Positions 16,073-25,610 of a stretch of DNA of 64,000 nt are shown piece by piece. The notes below the pieces were generated by a model that was not told where the DNA came from, made no database searches, and saw only the letters and a list, made by a program, of their open reading frames with translations. Origin of the DNA: Avichristensenella sp031550535 (GTDB lineage: Bacteria; Bacillota; Clostridia; Christensenellales; Aristaeellaceae); NCBI GenBank assembly GCA_031550535.1, contig JAVBOM010000070.1, positions 30,901-94,900 on the forward strand, given 5' to 3'. Position numbers and translations under genes: made by a program. The first letter of the stretch is position 1. Each line of letters begins with the position of its first letter.

Positions 16073-18328
16073 ATGGATACCAAGGCATTGGTTGCGCAGA
16101 TGACGCTGGAAGAAAAGGCTTCGCTATGCTCCGGAATGGGTTTCTGGCTCACCAAGCCCATTCCGCGCCTGAACATCCCTTCGGTGTGGGTATCCGACGG
16201 CCCGCACGGCCTTCGGAAGCAGGCGGGGGAGGGCGATCACCTGGGGCTGAACGACAGCATTGTGGCGACGTGTTTCCCGACGGCGGCCGCGCTGGCGTGC
16301 TCGTTTGACCGGGAACTGCTGTTCTCCATGGGCGAGGCGCTCGGGGAGGAGTGCCAGGCCGAAAACATCAGCGTGGTGCTCGGCCCGGGCGCGAACATCA
16401 AGCGGTCCCCGCTGTGCGGGCGCAACTTTGAGTACTTTTCGGAGGACCCGCTGCTTTCCGGCGAGATGGCGGCGGCGCTGATCCGGGGCGTACAGTCCAA
16501 AAACGTGGGCACAAGCCTGAAGCACTTCGCCGTCAACAACCAGGAGACGCGGCGCATGTCCGTGGACGTGCGGGTGGATGAGCGTGCGCTCCGCGAGATT
16601 TATCTCGCCAGCTTCGAGCACGCGGTCAAGCGCGGAAGGCCGTGGACCGTCATGTGCGCGTACAACAAGCTGGACGGCGTGTACGGCAGCGAGAACCCGT
16701 TCCTACTGACACAGGTGCTGCGAAACGAGTGGGGCTTTGACGGCTACACGGTGACGGACTGGGGCGCGTGCGCGGACCATGTCAAAGGCGTCGCCGCGGG
16801 GCTCGACCTGGAGATGCCCTCGCTCGGCACGGGCAGCGATAAGATGCTCGTGGAGGCGGTTCGCGCGGGCAAGATCGACGAGACCATAGTGGACCGCGCC
16901 GTCACGCGCATTCTGAACATCTGCTACCGCTATCTGGAGAACCGGGACGAGGCCGCTGTCTACGACCGCGAGGCACACCACCACACGGCGCGGCGCATCG
17001 CGCGGGAGACGATGGTGCTGCTGAAGAACGACGGCGGCGTGCTGCCGCTTAGCGGCGAGAGCGTCGCGTTCATCGGCCAGTTTGCCGTGAGGCCGCGCTA
17101 TCAGGGCACCGGCAGCTCGCGCGTGAACGCGAGCCATGTACTCGGCGCGCTGGAAGCGGTGCGCTCCGTGGCAAAGGTCGCCTACGCGCAAGGCTACGAC
17201 GATTCGACCGACGCGATCGATCAGGCGCTGATCGACGAGGCCGTGCGGGCCGCGCGCGCCGCCGAGGTGGCCGTGCTGTTCGTCGGTTTGCCGGACACCT
17301 ACGAATCCGAAGGGTTTGACCGCACGCACATGCGGCTGCCAGACAACCAGCTCGCGCTGATCGACGCGGTGACGCGGGTGAACGCCAAGACCGTCATCGT
17401 GCTGCACGGCGGGTCCGCTGTGGAAATGCCGTGGGCGGATGATGTGGCCGCGATCCTGAACGTGTACCTGGGCGGGCAGGCGGTCGGCGGCGCGGCGGTG
17501 GACGTGCTCTATGGTGCGTGGAACCCATCCGGCAAGCTGGCCGAGACCATCCCGATGCGGCTGGCCGACACGCCGTGCTACACGTCCTTCCCGGGAGACG
17601 GAGATTTTGTGGCGTATCACGAGAGCATCTATGTCGGCTACCGCCACTACGACACGCGGGACATGGCTGTGCGGTATCCGTTCGGCCATGGGCTGTCGTA
17701 CACAACGTTCGCGTATGGCAACCTGACCGTGGACCACGACACCATCGCGCCGGACGGGACGCTGATTGTCTCCGTGGACGTGACGAACACCGGCGGCGTG
17801 GCGGGCAAGGAGGCCGTGCAGCTCTACGTGCGCGGTGCGCACAAGGGCATTTCCAGGCCGGCGCAGGAGCTGCGGGCCTTTGACAAGGTCGCGCTGGAGG
17901 CGGGAGAGACGAAAACCGTGCGCTTCACGCTGGATAGCCGCGCGTTCGCGTATTGGGAGCCGCGCATCCATGGCTGGTATGTGGAGAGCGGCGCGTATGA
18001 CGTGCTGATCGGCGCGTCTTCGCGGGATATCCGGCAGTCGGCGCGGGTCACGGTGACGGAAAACAAGCCGTTGCCTGTGCCCGTCACGCCCGACACGCCG
18101 CTGGGCGACCTGCTGACGCTGCCCGGCGGCCGGGAGATCCTCGCGCCGCTCTTTGCGGCCTTCGGCGGCATCGCGGGCGACCCGGAGAAGATGGACCCCG
18201 CGACCGCTGCCCTGATGGAAGCGGCTGTCCGCGAACTGCCCCTGCACGCGCTGCGCAACATGGCAGGGGACGCGTTCCCGGACGCGGCCATGCGCCAGGT
18301 GATTGCCGCGCTGGGCGGCATGGCATGA
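16073..18328 (+). CDS. Beta-glucosidase-type glycoside hydrolase (GH3)
   Basis: A 751-residue GH3 enzyme. The N-terminal barrel domain starts QMTLEEKASLCSGMGFW. The nucleophile is D229 in VTDWGA. The alpha/beta sandwich domain and the fibronectin III-like domain (about 590-670; YPFGHGLSYTTF before it) follow. About 70 extra residues at the C-terminus (LGDLLTLPGGREIL onward) are a helical tail seen in a subset of the family. The ATG at 16073 is 6 nt after AGGAGG; an ATG at 16067 is too close to it. It is cotranscribed with the beta-mannosidase, so the pair probably degrades plant mannan or glucomannan oligosaccharides. A beta-glucosidase or beta-xylosidase specificity cannot be told apart here. 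Confidence 0.9.
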   Translation: MDTKALVAQMTLEEKASLCSGMGFWLTKPIPRLNIPSVWVSDGPHGLRKQAGEGDHLGLNDSIVATCFPTAAALACSFDRELLFSMGEALGEECQAENISVVLGPGANIKRSPLCGRNFEYFSEDPLLSGEMAAALIRGVQSKNVGTSLKHFAVNNQETRRMSVDVRVDERALREIYLASFEHAVKRGRPWTVMCAYNKLDGVYGSENPFLLTQVLRNEWGFDGYTVTDWGACADHVKGVAAGLDLEMPSLGTGSDKMLVEAVRAGKIDETIVDRAVTRILNICYRYLENRDEAAVYDREAHHHTARRIARETMVLLKNDGGVLPLSGESVAFIGQFAVRPRYQGTGSSRVNASHVLGALEAVRSVAKVAYAQGYDDSTDAIDQALIDEAVRAARAAEVAVLFVGLPDTYESEGFDRTHMRLPDNQLALIDAVTRVNAKTVIVLHGGSAVEMPWADDVAAILNVYLGGQAVGGAAVDVLYGAWNPSGKLAETIPMRLADTPCYTSFPGDGDFVAYHESIYVGYRHYDTRDMAVRYPFGHGLSYTTFAYGNLTVDHDTIAPDGTLIVSVDVTNTGGVAGKEAVQLYVRGAHKGISRPAQELRAFDKVALEAGETKTVRFTLDSRAFAYWEPRIHGWYVESGAYDVLIGASSRDIRQSARVTVTENKPLPVPVTPDTPLGDLLTLPGGREILAPLFAAFGGIAGDPEKMDPATAALMEAAVRELPLHALRNMAGDAFPDAAMRQVIAALGGMA

Positions 18329-18355
18329 CACTTCTGTTCCATACAGTGTTTTACG

Positions 18356-18385
18356 GCCCGAAAGTATTTTCTTTCGGGCTTCTTG
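18356..18385 (+). terminator. Terminator after the GH3 gene
   Basis: GCCCGAAAG (18356-18364) pairs with CTTTCGGGC (18371-18379), followed by TTCTTGT. Confidence 0.75.
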
Positions 18386-18417
18386 TAACATTTATTGAAA
18401 CAAATTGAGCAAATAAA

Positions 18418-18446
18418 TTGACAAGTATGACGCGGAAAGGTATAGT
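18418..18446 (+). promoter_or_regulatory. Promoter of the hybrid histidine kinase
   Basis: TTGACA (18418-18423), 17-bp spacer, TATAGT (18441-18446). Confidence 0.85.
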
Positions 18447-18505
18447 AGGGGCGCATATCGAAATTGTGTACACAGGCGCAGAAAATAGATACAGAGGTTT
18501 TTTGC

Positions 18506-21500
18506 ATGAAGCGGCCAATGGACCCGGAAGTCTTGCCCAAATCGTCGGGCGGCGGACAGTCTCCTCCCAGTAGAGATACGCGCCCGGAGTCCTCACGCGC
18601 GCTTTTTGGCTGCGCGCGGTGGACGCTCGATTTCGTGACTGGTCAAACGCGCTATGGCGGCGGAACCCAGGCGCTGCTCGGATACGGAGAGGCGGCGCTG
18701 GACGAGGCGAGCCGGACAGGGGCATCCTTCGTCCATCCGGATGATGTGCCCGCCGGGAGACAGGCGCTTTACGCGTACCTGGACGGCAGCGCCGAGGACT
18801 ACGCCGTGCCGTGCCGGCTGCGCCGCGCGGACGGGCAATACGTTCCGGCTGTGGCGATGGGCGAAGTTGTCGCGTGGGATGAGAGCGGTGCGCCCCTCCG
18901 CCTGGAGGGTTTGTACATGACGGCGGACCGCGCGCGCATGCTGGCGCGTGCCGTGGAGGCTGTGCCCAGCGCCGCACCGTCCGCCGCTTCACCCGCGTCC
19001 ATTCCCGCACACGCCGCGCCGTGGCTGATGAGCCAGGCGGCCTTTCAAGCCAATCCCTACGTATGTCTGCTGTTTGATGATCGCTTCCGCTTGATTGGCT
19101 GCAACCCGGCGGCTGTTGCGTACTATGGCTTTGCGTCCCAGGAAGATTTGCTCGCGAACCTGGAGGAGTTGATCGCCCAAAGTATCCCGGAGTATCAGCC
19201 CGGCGGCCAGCGTTCCCTGCCGCTGCTGGGCCGGTTGCAATACGCGGCCAAGCACGGCTACAGCGATTTCAACACGACGCTCAACCTGCGCGGCGCGCCC
19301 ACGCCGTTGCACGGGATTTTCAAGCGCCTGCCCATGGGGGATTCCTTCGTCATCGCGGCCTATCAGAATGATACGAGCCTATTAAAGGCTGACCGTGATA
19401 CGCTCCTGAAGCAGGACAGCCTCCTGCAGGCCGCCAACCAAATTGCCACCATGCTGATGGAAGTGACGGGCGCGGACACGCTGGAGGAGACGGTGCTCGC
19501 CTCCCTTCGACTGCTGGCGCGGAGCCTTGAGGTGGACCGCGCGTATCTATGGAAAAACGACGCGCGGGACAGCAACGCCATCGCGACGCGCGTGTGCGCC
19601 TGGGAAAAGGGCGGGGACGGCGTGTTCGGCGAGGCCGCCGCGCAAAGCGCGAGCCTGGACACACTGCTGCCCAATTGGCGTGACACCCTGGCAAAGGACA
19701 AAAACTTCCTCGCCACGGCGGAAAACAGCGAGACCCTGCCGGCCATCGGAGACGCGGACGCGCCCGGCGCACTGTCCAGGCTGATCGTGCCGGTCTTTTT
19801 GCATGGCAGCTATTGGGGGTTCATCGGGTTTGACCACTGCCAGGCGCGCCGGACGTTTACGGAAATTGAGCAGGACATCATCAATTCGGCCGCGCTGATG
19901 ATCGGCTCATCTCACCTGCGCAGCGACATGGTGAAGAGCCTGATCGACTCCAAGGAAGCCGCGCTCGCCAGCACGCGCGCGAAGAGCACGTTCCTCGCCC
20001 GGATGAGCCACGAGATCCGCACCCCGATGAACGCGATCATCGGCATGAACACCATCGCGCGCCGCGCGACGGACATGACCAAGATCCACTATTGTCTGGA
20101 AAAAATCGACACCGCGTCCCAGCAGCTTCTGAGCATCATCAACGACGTGCTGGATATGTCGAAGATTGAGGCGGATAAGTTCGAGATTGTCTCCCAGCCG
20201 TTCAGCTTCGAAAAGATGATGAAGAAAATATTCGGCGTGGTGCAGGTGAAGGTCGAGGAAAAGAACCAAGACTTCACGTTCGACATGAAGCAGATGCTCA
20301 GCCGCCATGTCATCAGCGACGAGTTGCGCATCACGCAGATCATGATTAACCTGATTAACAACGCGGTCAAGTTCACGCCCGAGCATGGGCACATCGGCAT
20401 CAAGGTGCGCATTTCCGGGGAGGAGGGCGACAAAGCGGCGCTCATCGTGGAGGTGCGCGACAATGGCATCGGCATTTCTTTGGAACAGCAGGAGCGGCTA
20501 TTCACAGCCTTTGAGCAGGCGGACGGCGGCATCACCCGAAAATTCGGCGGCACAGGGCTGGGACTTGCGATCTGTAAAAAGATCGTGAACCTGATGGGCG
20601 GCGATATCTGGGTGGAAAGCGAGATGGGGAAGGGCGCTTGCTTCACGTTTGAAATCCCTATCACGTTCGGCGCGCCCTTGGAGTACAAGGAGCCGTCCAA
20701 GGAATCGCCGGAGGACCTGCGGATTCTCGTCGTGGACGATTCCGAGGACACGCGTGTCTATTTTAAAAACATCCTGGCCAGCTTCATGCTGGGCTGCGAT
20801 ACGGCTTCCAGCGGCGAAGCGGCCCTGGAGATGGTGTCGCGCGCGCTGGCGGAAGGGAAGCCCTACGGCATGATCTTCCTGGACTGGCGCATGCCGGGCA
20901 TGGGCGGCGCGGACACGGCGCGCGAGATCAAGCGCATCATGGACGAGAACATCATCGTCATTATGATTTCCGTAGCCGATTGGTCCGATATTGAGAAAGA
21001 GGTCGCGGGGGTAGGCATCAGCCGGTTTTTGCCAAAGCCCGTGCTGCCGTCCACGCTTTTTAACGCCATCCTGGAGCTGGCGGACGAAAGCGTGTTCTAC
21101 AGCAATGTGCTGACGCTGCAGCAGCCCTCCTATAACTGGCAGGGGAAAACGATCCTCATCGCGGAGGATATCGAGATCAACCGGGAAATCGTGATGAACT
21201 TCCTGAGCGGCACACAGGCGGACTTTGTCTGCGCGGAGAACGGCGCGGAGGCGGTCGCCCTGTATACGAAGAATCCGGACAAGTACAGCGTCATCCTGAT
21301 GGATGTGCAAATGCCCGTCATGGACGGCCTGGACGCGACGCGGAAGATCCGCGCGTCCGGCCTGCCGAACGCCGGCACCATCCCGATCGTGGCGATGACC
21401 TCCAACGCCTTCAAGGAGGACGTGGAGGAATGCCTGGCCGCCGGGATGAACAACCATGTCGCCAAGCCGATCGATGTGGATGACATGATGCGGAAGCTGT

Positions 21501-21520
21501 CGAGGTACATGCAGCAATAG
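18506..21520 (+). CDS. Soluble hybrid sensor histidine kinase with two receiver domains
   Basis: A 1004-residue signalling protein. It has two PAS-like segments (about 40-150 and 175-300), a GAF-like segment (about 320-460), and a HisKA domain with the phospho-acceptor His near residue 502 (ARMSHEIRTPMNAIIG). A HATPase domain follows (RDNGIGI, GGTGLGLAIC). There are two receiver domains, with predicted phospho-Asp near 792 (FLDWRMPGMGG) and 932 (LMDVQMPVMDG). No membrane segment is visible, so it senses a cytoplasmic signal. There is no HPt domain and no adjacent output regulator. The ATG at 18506 follows AGAGG. A strong promoter lies upstream. Confidence 0.9.
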   Translation: MKRPMDPEVLPKSSGGGQSPPSRDTRPESSRALFGCARWTLDFVTGQTRYGGGTQALLGYGEAALDEASRTGASFVHPDDVPAGRQALYAYLDGSAEDYAVPCRLRRADGQYVPAVAMGEVVAWDESGAPLRLEGLYMTADRARMLARAVEAVPSAAPSAASPASIPAHAAPWLMSQAAFQANPYVCLLFDDRFRLIGCNPAAVAYYGFASQEDLLANLEELIAQSIPEYQPGGQRSLPLLGRLQYAAKHGYSDFNTTLNLRGAPTPLHGIFKRLPMGDSFVIAAYQNDTSLLKADRDTLLKQDSLLQAANQIATMLMEVTGADTLEETVLASLRLLARSLEVDRAYLWKNDARDSNAIATRVCAWEKGGDGVFGEAAAQSASLDTLLPNWRDTLAKDKNFLATAENSETLPAIGDADAPGALSRLIVPVFLHGSYWGFIGFDHCQARRTFTEIEQDIINSAALMIGSSHLRSDMVKSLIDSKEAALASTRAKSTFLARMSHEIRTPMNAIIGMNTIARRATDMTKIHYCLEKIDTASQQLLSIINDVLDMSKIEADKFEIVSQPFSFEKMMKKIFGVVQVKVEEKNQDFTFDMKQMLSRHVISDELRITQIMINLINNAVKFTPEHGHIGIKVRISGEEGDKAALIVEVRDNGIGISLEQQERLFTAFEQADGGITRKFGGTGLGLAICKKIVNLMGGDIWVESEMGKGACFTFEIPITFGAPLEYKEPSKESPEDLRILVVDDSEDTRVYFKNILASFMLGCDTASSGEAALEMVSRALAEGKPYGMIFLDWRMPGMGGADTAREIKRIMDENIIVIMISVADWSDIEKEVAGVGISRFLPKPVLPSTLFNAILELADESVFYSNVLTLQQPSYNWQGKTILIAEDIEINREIVMNFLSGTQADFVCAENGAEAVALYTKNPDKYSVILMDVQMPVMDGLDATRKIRASGLPNAGTIPIVAMTSNAFKEDVEECLAAGMNNHVAKPIDVDDMMRKLSRYMQQ

Positions 21521-21526
21521 CGCGAC

Positions 21527-21616
21527 AAACGCATGAACTGCGGTTCATGCGTTTGGAGGAACGGAAAGGTGAGGATTCCGCCAGGAATCCCTACCTCTCG
21601 TCGGCAAAGCCGACGA
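21527..21616 (+). other. Series of three hairpins after the hybrid kinase gene
   Basis: First, AAACGCATGAAC pairs with GTTCATGCGTTT (21527-21554), a perfect 12-bp stem. Second, repeat half-copy R5 gives GGATTCC/GGAATCC (about 21573-21590). Third, TCGTCGGC pairs with GCCGACGA (21598-21616). The first may be the terminator of the kinase gene, but its T tract is short. Confidence 0.6.
21569..21594 (+). repeat. Two-hairpin repeat, partial copy R5 (hairpin 1 only)
   Basis: GTGA followed by GGATTCC-GCCA-GGAATCC. The second hairpin is missing and an unrelated TCGTCGGC hairpin follows. Confidence 0.65.
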
Positions 21617-21700
21617 TACCGGATCACTCAAGGGATTGTTGCCCCTTGACAACCACTGGAATGATTTGTGCGTTCACCCTGACAGCAATAGCGCCTATGG

Positions 21701-21729
21701 TTGCAATTCCCATACAAAAAAGGTACAAT
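21701..21729 (+). promoter_or_regulatory. Promoter of the DegV gene
   Basis: TTGCAA (21701-21706), 17-bp spacer, TACAAT (21724-21729). Confidence 0.75.
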
Positions 21730-21781
21730 GATCTGGACATTGGCCGTGTTTTTGTCTATCTTTATTTATGGAGGAATCATC

Positions 21782-22654
21782 ATGGACTACGTTTTTATGA
21801 CGGACAGCAACAGCGATTTGCCGTACATCCTGAAAGATCAATTTGACATTCCGATCGTATTCATGCCCTATGTCATCGATGGTGTGGAGTATTTTGCAGA
21901 CCTGGGCCGGGGTGGGGAGAACAAAGCGTTTTACGACCGCATGCGCGCGGGCGCCGCGCCGGTCACATCCCTGTTGCCGACAGCGGACTATCTGGAGTAT
22001 TTCGAGCCGATTCTGAAGGAAAATGACCTGCTGTTCCTCGCGTTTTCCAGCCAGCTTTCCGCCACAATTCAAAACGTGTACGAAGCGCGCGAGCAGCTCC
22101 TGCAAAAGTATCCCGAGCGCAAGTTCATGGTGGTCGATACGATGAGCATCTCCGCGCCGGAGACGATCCTGATCCTGGAGGCGCACAAGCTGTACCGCTC
22201 GGGCAAATCCATGGAGGAGGTCGCGCAGTGGGTGGAGGACAACAAAATGCGCGTCCACGCGTGGTTTACGGTGGATGACCTCAAATACCTAAAGCGCGGC
22301 GGGCGCATTTCCGGCGCGGCGGCGTTTTTCGGCACCATGCTCAGCCTGAAGCCCATCTTGGTGATGGGCAAGAACGGCAAAATCGCGCCCGCGGACAAGG
22401 TGCAGGGCCGCCAGAAGGCGCTGCGCACCATCGTGGACCGTACGGCCGAGATCATTGAGAACCCGGGCGACCAGACGGTCGTCGTCATGCACGCGGACGC
22501 GCCGGACGACGCCAAACGCGTGGAAGAGCTGCTGCGCGCGCGCATCCCGGAGTTGAAGGAGATCATGCCTATTTTTATCGGGCCGGTCATTGGCACCCAT
22601 TGCGGGCCGGGAACGGTGGCGTGCTGCTTCCTGGGCAAAGAGCGGACGATCTAG
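21782..22654 (+). CDS. DegV family fatty-acid-binding protein
   Basis: A 290-residue cytoplasmic DegV protein, a family that binds fatty acids and, in the FakB members, presents them to fatty-acid kinase. The N-terminus MDYVFMTDSNSDLPY has the usual acidic SD-type motif. VTSLLPTADYLEYFEPILKE has the ligand-contacting T-S, and LFLAFSSQLSAT and RGGRISGAAAFFG are conserved. The C-terminus has IGTHCGPGTV. The ATG at 21782 follows GGAGG. The gene stands alone with its own promoter. Without FakA nearby, FakB function is inferred from family only. Confidence 0.93.
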   Translation: MDYVFMTDSNSDLPYILKDQFDIPIVFMPYVIDGVEYFADLGRGGENKAFYDRMRAGAAPVTSLLPTADYLEYFEPILKENDLLFLAFSSQLSATIQNVYEAREQLLQKYPERKFMVVDTMSISAPETILILEAHKLYRSGKSMEEVAQWVEDNKMRVHAWFTVDDLKYLKRGGRISGAAAFFGTMLSLKPILVMGKNGKIAPADKVQGRQKALRTIVDRTAEIIENPGDQTVVVMHADAPDDAKRVEELLRARIPELKEIMPIFIGPVIGTHCGPGTVACCFLGKERTI

Positions 22655-22660
22655 CAAGAA

Positions 22661-22842
22661 GTAGGGATTTCTCGCGAAAACATCTCGGTATTGTCGCGCT
22701 GTGCGCATTCGCGCCCATCGCGCTGTGCCGCAGGGCACCTTCGGGTCGCTTCATCGCCCACTGGGCGCGCTTCCCTCCGGTGTTGGCGACGCTTCCTTCC
22801 GGTGCCCCTTATAGCGCCCGATTCTTCGAATCAGCGCCGCTG
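22661..22842 (+). repeat. Two-hairpin repeat, split copy R6
   Basis: GTAG and a decayed hairpin 1 (GGATTTC-TCGC-GAAA) lie at 22661-22680. Hairpin 2 (GATTC-TTC-GAATC inside GCGCC) lies at 22808-22842. About 127 bp of GC-rich sequence with two near-identical 13-mers (22770-22782 and 22792-22804, period 22) separate them. The copy starts 6 bp after the degV stop. Confidence 0.65.
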
Positions 22843-22848
22843 TCCAGG

Positions 22849-22882
22849 ACAAAACAAGGCGCCAAGCGGCGCCTCGTTTTGT
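22849..22882. terminator. Bidirectional terminator between degV and the VWA gene
   Basis: ACAAAAC-AAGGCGCC pairs with GGCGCC-TCGTTTTGT with T-rich tracts on both strands. It lies between convergent genes. Confidence 0.8.
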
Positions 22883-22901
22883 TATCAGGGCTGTTGCATC
22901 G

Positions 22902-25610
22902 CTACATCAGCTTCTTTTTCCGCCCGGCGAGCAGCTTCTCGCCCGTGTCGCCGGGGGTTGGTTTTTCTTGCTTCGCGGGTGGGTTCTTTGTGTTTTGCGG
23001 CTTGTTTTCGTTGACCTGTTCTTTCGGCGAATTTTTCCGCGTGCCTGTTTTGTCCGTTTTTGCTTCCTTCGGCTTTTTCTCCGGGATCAACTTCTCCCAC
23101 GCCAGCCGCCGTTGCGCGGCATCCAGCACAAAGAGCACCAGCGCAATGAGCAGCAGTGCCGTGGCGATGTCGCGCTTCTCCCGCGTCCGCGTGCCGCGCT
23201 CGGTGAACAGCTCCGTAGCGTCAGACAACACGCGCCCGCCGGTTTCCCAGGCGATTTCGGCAAGCAACGCCGTGCCGTCCGGGGTCCTGACGTCGTACTC
23301 CGCCGAGTAGCCGACCGTCATGCCCGATTCCAGCGTCCGCACCAGCGAATCGCCACTTCTTTGCTCCACGCGCACCGCGTACGCGCCTTCCTGTGGCGCG
23401 CTGATGCTGCCCTCGTACACGCCCGGCGCTGTCGCGGACAACGGCGTCTGCTGCTGCGTGCCATCAGGAGCGAGCACCTGCGCTTCCGTTGCCAGGCCCG
23501 TTTCATCGTCCTGCACCGTGTACCGCATCTTGATCATGTCGCCCTGCCGTGTCAGCGTCAGATCGCCCTCGCCGGCCTCCGCGGGCAGCACGTGCGCGAG
23601 GATCCCCGCGAAGAACGCCGCCGCCTCGTCCCAGCGCAGAAAGCCGCCCGTCCACGCACCCTCCACATCGCTCGTCCACACGGCGGCGCGGCCCGCACCA
23701 TACTGCCACCACGCGAGCAGCGGGTCTTCGCGGTCCGTCGCCAGCGCGACGGTGGCCAGCGGCTTCGCCGTGGTCGCGAGATACCCGTCCAGCGAGGGAT
23801 AGCCGTCGTAGCGGGTCAGCGCGCTGTCCGCCCAGACGACAGGGTAGAACGTGCGGTTCTGCACATACGCCTGCGTAGCGAGGTATGTTTCCTTGGTAAA
23901 CACCTTCGGGATGTCGTCAAACTCGTCGGTGGCATACGCGCGCCCGCCGCCGAGTTCGGCGTATTTCGAAAGCAATGTCGTGTTCGCGCCGCCGCCGACC
24001 GCCACCGTCGTCAGCGTGATGCCATTCTGCGCCATCTGGCCGATCAGCGCCTCGTGGCCGCTGTCCGCCGCCTCGCCGTCGGTCAGGAAGATGATGTGTT
24101 TGAGCTGCGCCTCGGATTCAAGCTGCGCCTGCAGCGCCTGCGCCAGCGCGGAATAGAATGCCGTGCCGCCGCCCGGGCGGATGGTGCCGATCATCTCCTG
24201 GATGGCGGCCACGTCTGTCACCCCCTGCATCGGGACAACCCACTTGGCCGTGTCGTCAAACGCGATGACGCCGACCGTGTCCCGCGCGGTCAGCACCTCG
24301 GCCGAGCGCATGGCTGCCTCCTTGGCCATGTCCAGGCGGGTGATGCCGTAGCGCCCCTCGGTCATGGAGCCGGACTTATCGATGATCAGAATCAGCGACA
24401 GCGAGGGCATTTCCATCCGGTTGTCCACGTCCATGGTGACGGGCAGCATATCTTCCAGCGCGGACCCGCGCCAGCCGCCCAGCGCGAACGAATCATCCCC
24501 GCCAAAGGCGACAACGCCGTGCCCGAGCTTTCTCACATAGTCGTCCAGCGCGGCGGTCGCGGCTCCGGACAGGTCATCCGCGTTCACGTTCACGAGCGCC
24601 ACGGCGTGATACTGGCGCAACGCCTCGGCGGTGTCCGGCACCTGGCCGGGGAGCAGCGTGTCCGTCCGCATGCCCGCCGCGCGGAGCATGGGCGCAAGCT
24701 CCGTATCGCTGCCGACGATCAGCACGCGGGGCACGCCGCGCACGTCCATGTACGCACCCAGCCGGTCGTTGCGGGGATTTTCGTCCCCCTCCGCGACGAG
24801 CTGCGCCTCATATGTCACCACGCCCGATTCCTTGGCCGTATCCTGGAAAATAAACGCGTTTTCGCCCTTTCGGACCGTCACGTCGCGCGTACCGACCGGC
24901 TGCCGGTTTGCGTAGAGCACCAGCGTGCCGCGGGTGTCGAATGTGGCATCCAAGCGGACGGTGACATCAAACTTTTCGCCCTGGTACACCTGCGCGGGCG
25001 GGGTGACGGACGTTATCTGCGCGTCCCGCGCGAAGCCGCTCGGGAAGGCCAGCACGTCCACGGAGATGCCGCGCGCCTTGTATGCCGCGATCTGGGCGGA
25101 CACGCCGTCCGCGTTGTCCTTGCCGTCGGACAGCAGGGCGACGCGGCCCGCGGCGTCCTCCGGCAGCAGCGCGAGCGCCATGGATAGCGCGCGGCCGATG
25201 TCCGTCCCGGACGCGTCTGGCGTGGTGCCGAGCGCGATATCCTCCCTTTTTGCGGCGAGCGGCGCGTCCACCATCGCGCTCTGTCCAAAGGAGATCGCGC
25301 CGACCATCAGGTCCTTGGGCGCGGCGGTGAGACCGTCACGCAGCGCGCTCTCCATCGCGGCGCGCTGGGACACGGCGGATGCGGACAAGTCGCACAGCGC
25401 CCATGTGGCCGCCTGGCTGCCCGGCAGCAGCAGCGCGGGCCCGGCAAGTGCCGCGACCAGCAAGAAGCACAGCGCGAAGCGGACGGTGCGCGCGACGGTG
25501 CGCTTCACGCTCTTGCGCCTCCTGCCAGAATACTTGTCGATCACGAACACCAGCGCGGCGCACAGCGGCAGAAGCAGCCATGCGAGCGGCCTTGCAAACT
25601 CAATACCCAC
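22902..25610 (-). CDS. VWA-domain membrane protein (second VWA gene of the MoxR cluster)
   Basis: A 902-residue membrane protein. Two hydrophobic helices near the N-terminus are followed by a degenerate VWA-like segment (about 75-190). A glutamine amidotransferase-like region comes next (VPRVLIVGSD, GHGVVAFGGDDSF). A second VWA domain has an intact MIDAS motif (LIIDKSGSM near residue 408), TDGEA and the metal-site Asp. One helix near residues 823-842 precedes a lysine/proline-rich cytoplasmic tail. The start overlaps the previous VWA gene by 11 nt, showing translational coupling. It is the last gene of the cluster. By family it may assemble or chaperone surface proteins with MoxR, but the target is unknown. 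Confidence 0.85.
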   Translation of the reverse strand: MGIEFARPLAWLLLPLCAALVFVIDKYSGRRRKSVKRTVARTVRFALCFLLVAALAGPALLLPGSQAATWALCDLSASAVSQRAAMESALRDGLTAAPKDLMVGAISFGQSAMVDAPLAAKREDIALGTTPDASGTDIGRALSMALALLPEDAAGRVALLSDGKDNADGVSAQIAAYKARGISVDVLAFPSGFARDAQITSVTPPAQVYQGEKFDVTVRLDATFDTRGTLVLYANRQPVGTRDVTVRKGENAFIFQDTAKESGVVTYEAQLVAEGDENPRNDRLGAYMDVRGVPRVLIVGSDTELAPMLRAAGMRTDTLLPGQVPDTAEALRQYHAVALVNVNADDLSGAATAALDDYVRKLGHGVVAFGGDDSFALGGWRGSALEDMLPVTMDVDNRMEMPSLSLILIIDKSGSMTEGRYGITRLDMAKEAAMRSAEVLTARDTVGVIAFDDTAKWVVPMQGVTDVAAIQEMIGTIRPGGGTAFYSALAQALQAQLESEAQLKHIIFLTDGEAADSGHEALIGQMAQNGITLTTVAVGGGANTTLLSKYAELGGGRAYATDEFDDIPKVFTKETYLATQAYVQNRTFYPVVWADSALTRYDGYPSLDGYLATTAKPLATVALATDREDPLLAWWQYGAGRAAVWTSDVEGAWTGGFLRWDEAAAFFAGILAHVLPAEAGEGDLTLTRQGDMIKMRYTVQDDETGLATEAQVLAPDGTQQQTPLSATAPGVYEGSISAPQEGAYAVRVEQRSGDSLVRTLESGMTVGYSAEYDVRTPDGTALLAEIAWETGGRVLSDATELFTERGTRTREKRDIATALLLIALVLFVLDAAQRRLAWEKLIPEKKPKEAKTDKTGTRKNSPKEQVNENKPQNTKNPPAKQEKPTPGDTGEKLLAGRKKKLM

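Noticed and set aside
16703..18391. 562-codon open frame on the minus strand
   Set aside because: Antisense to the GH3 gene, which carries its catalytic motifs and a Shine-Dalgarno site.
22968..25187. 739-codon open frame on the plus strand
   Set aside because: Antisense to the VWA gene with intact MIDAS motif; composition is Arg/His-rich and there is no ribosome site.
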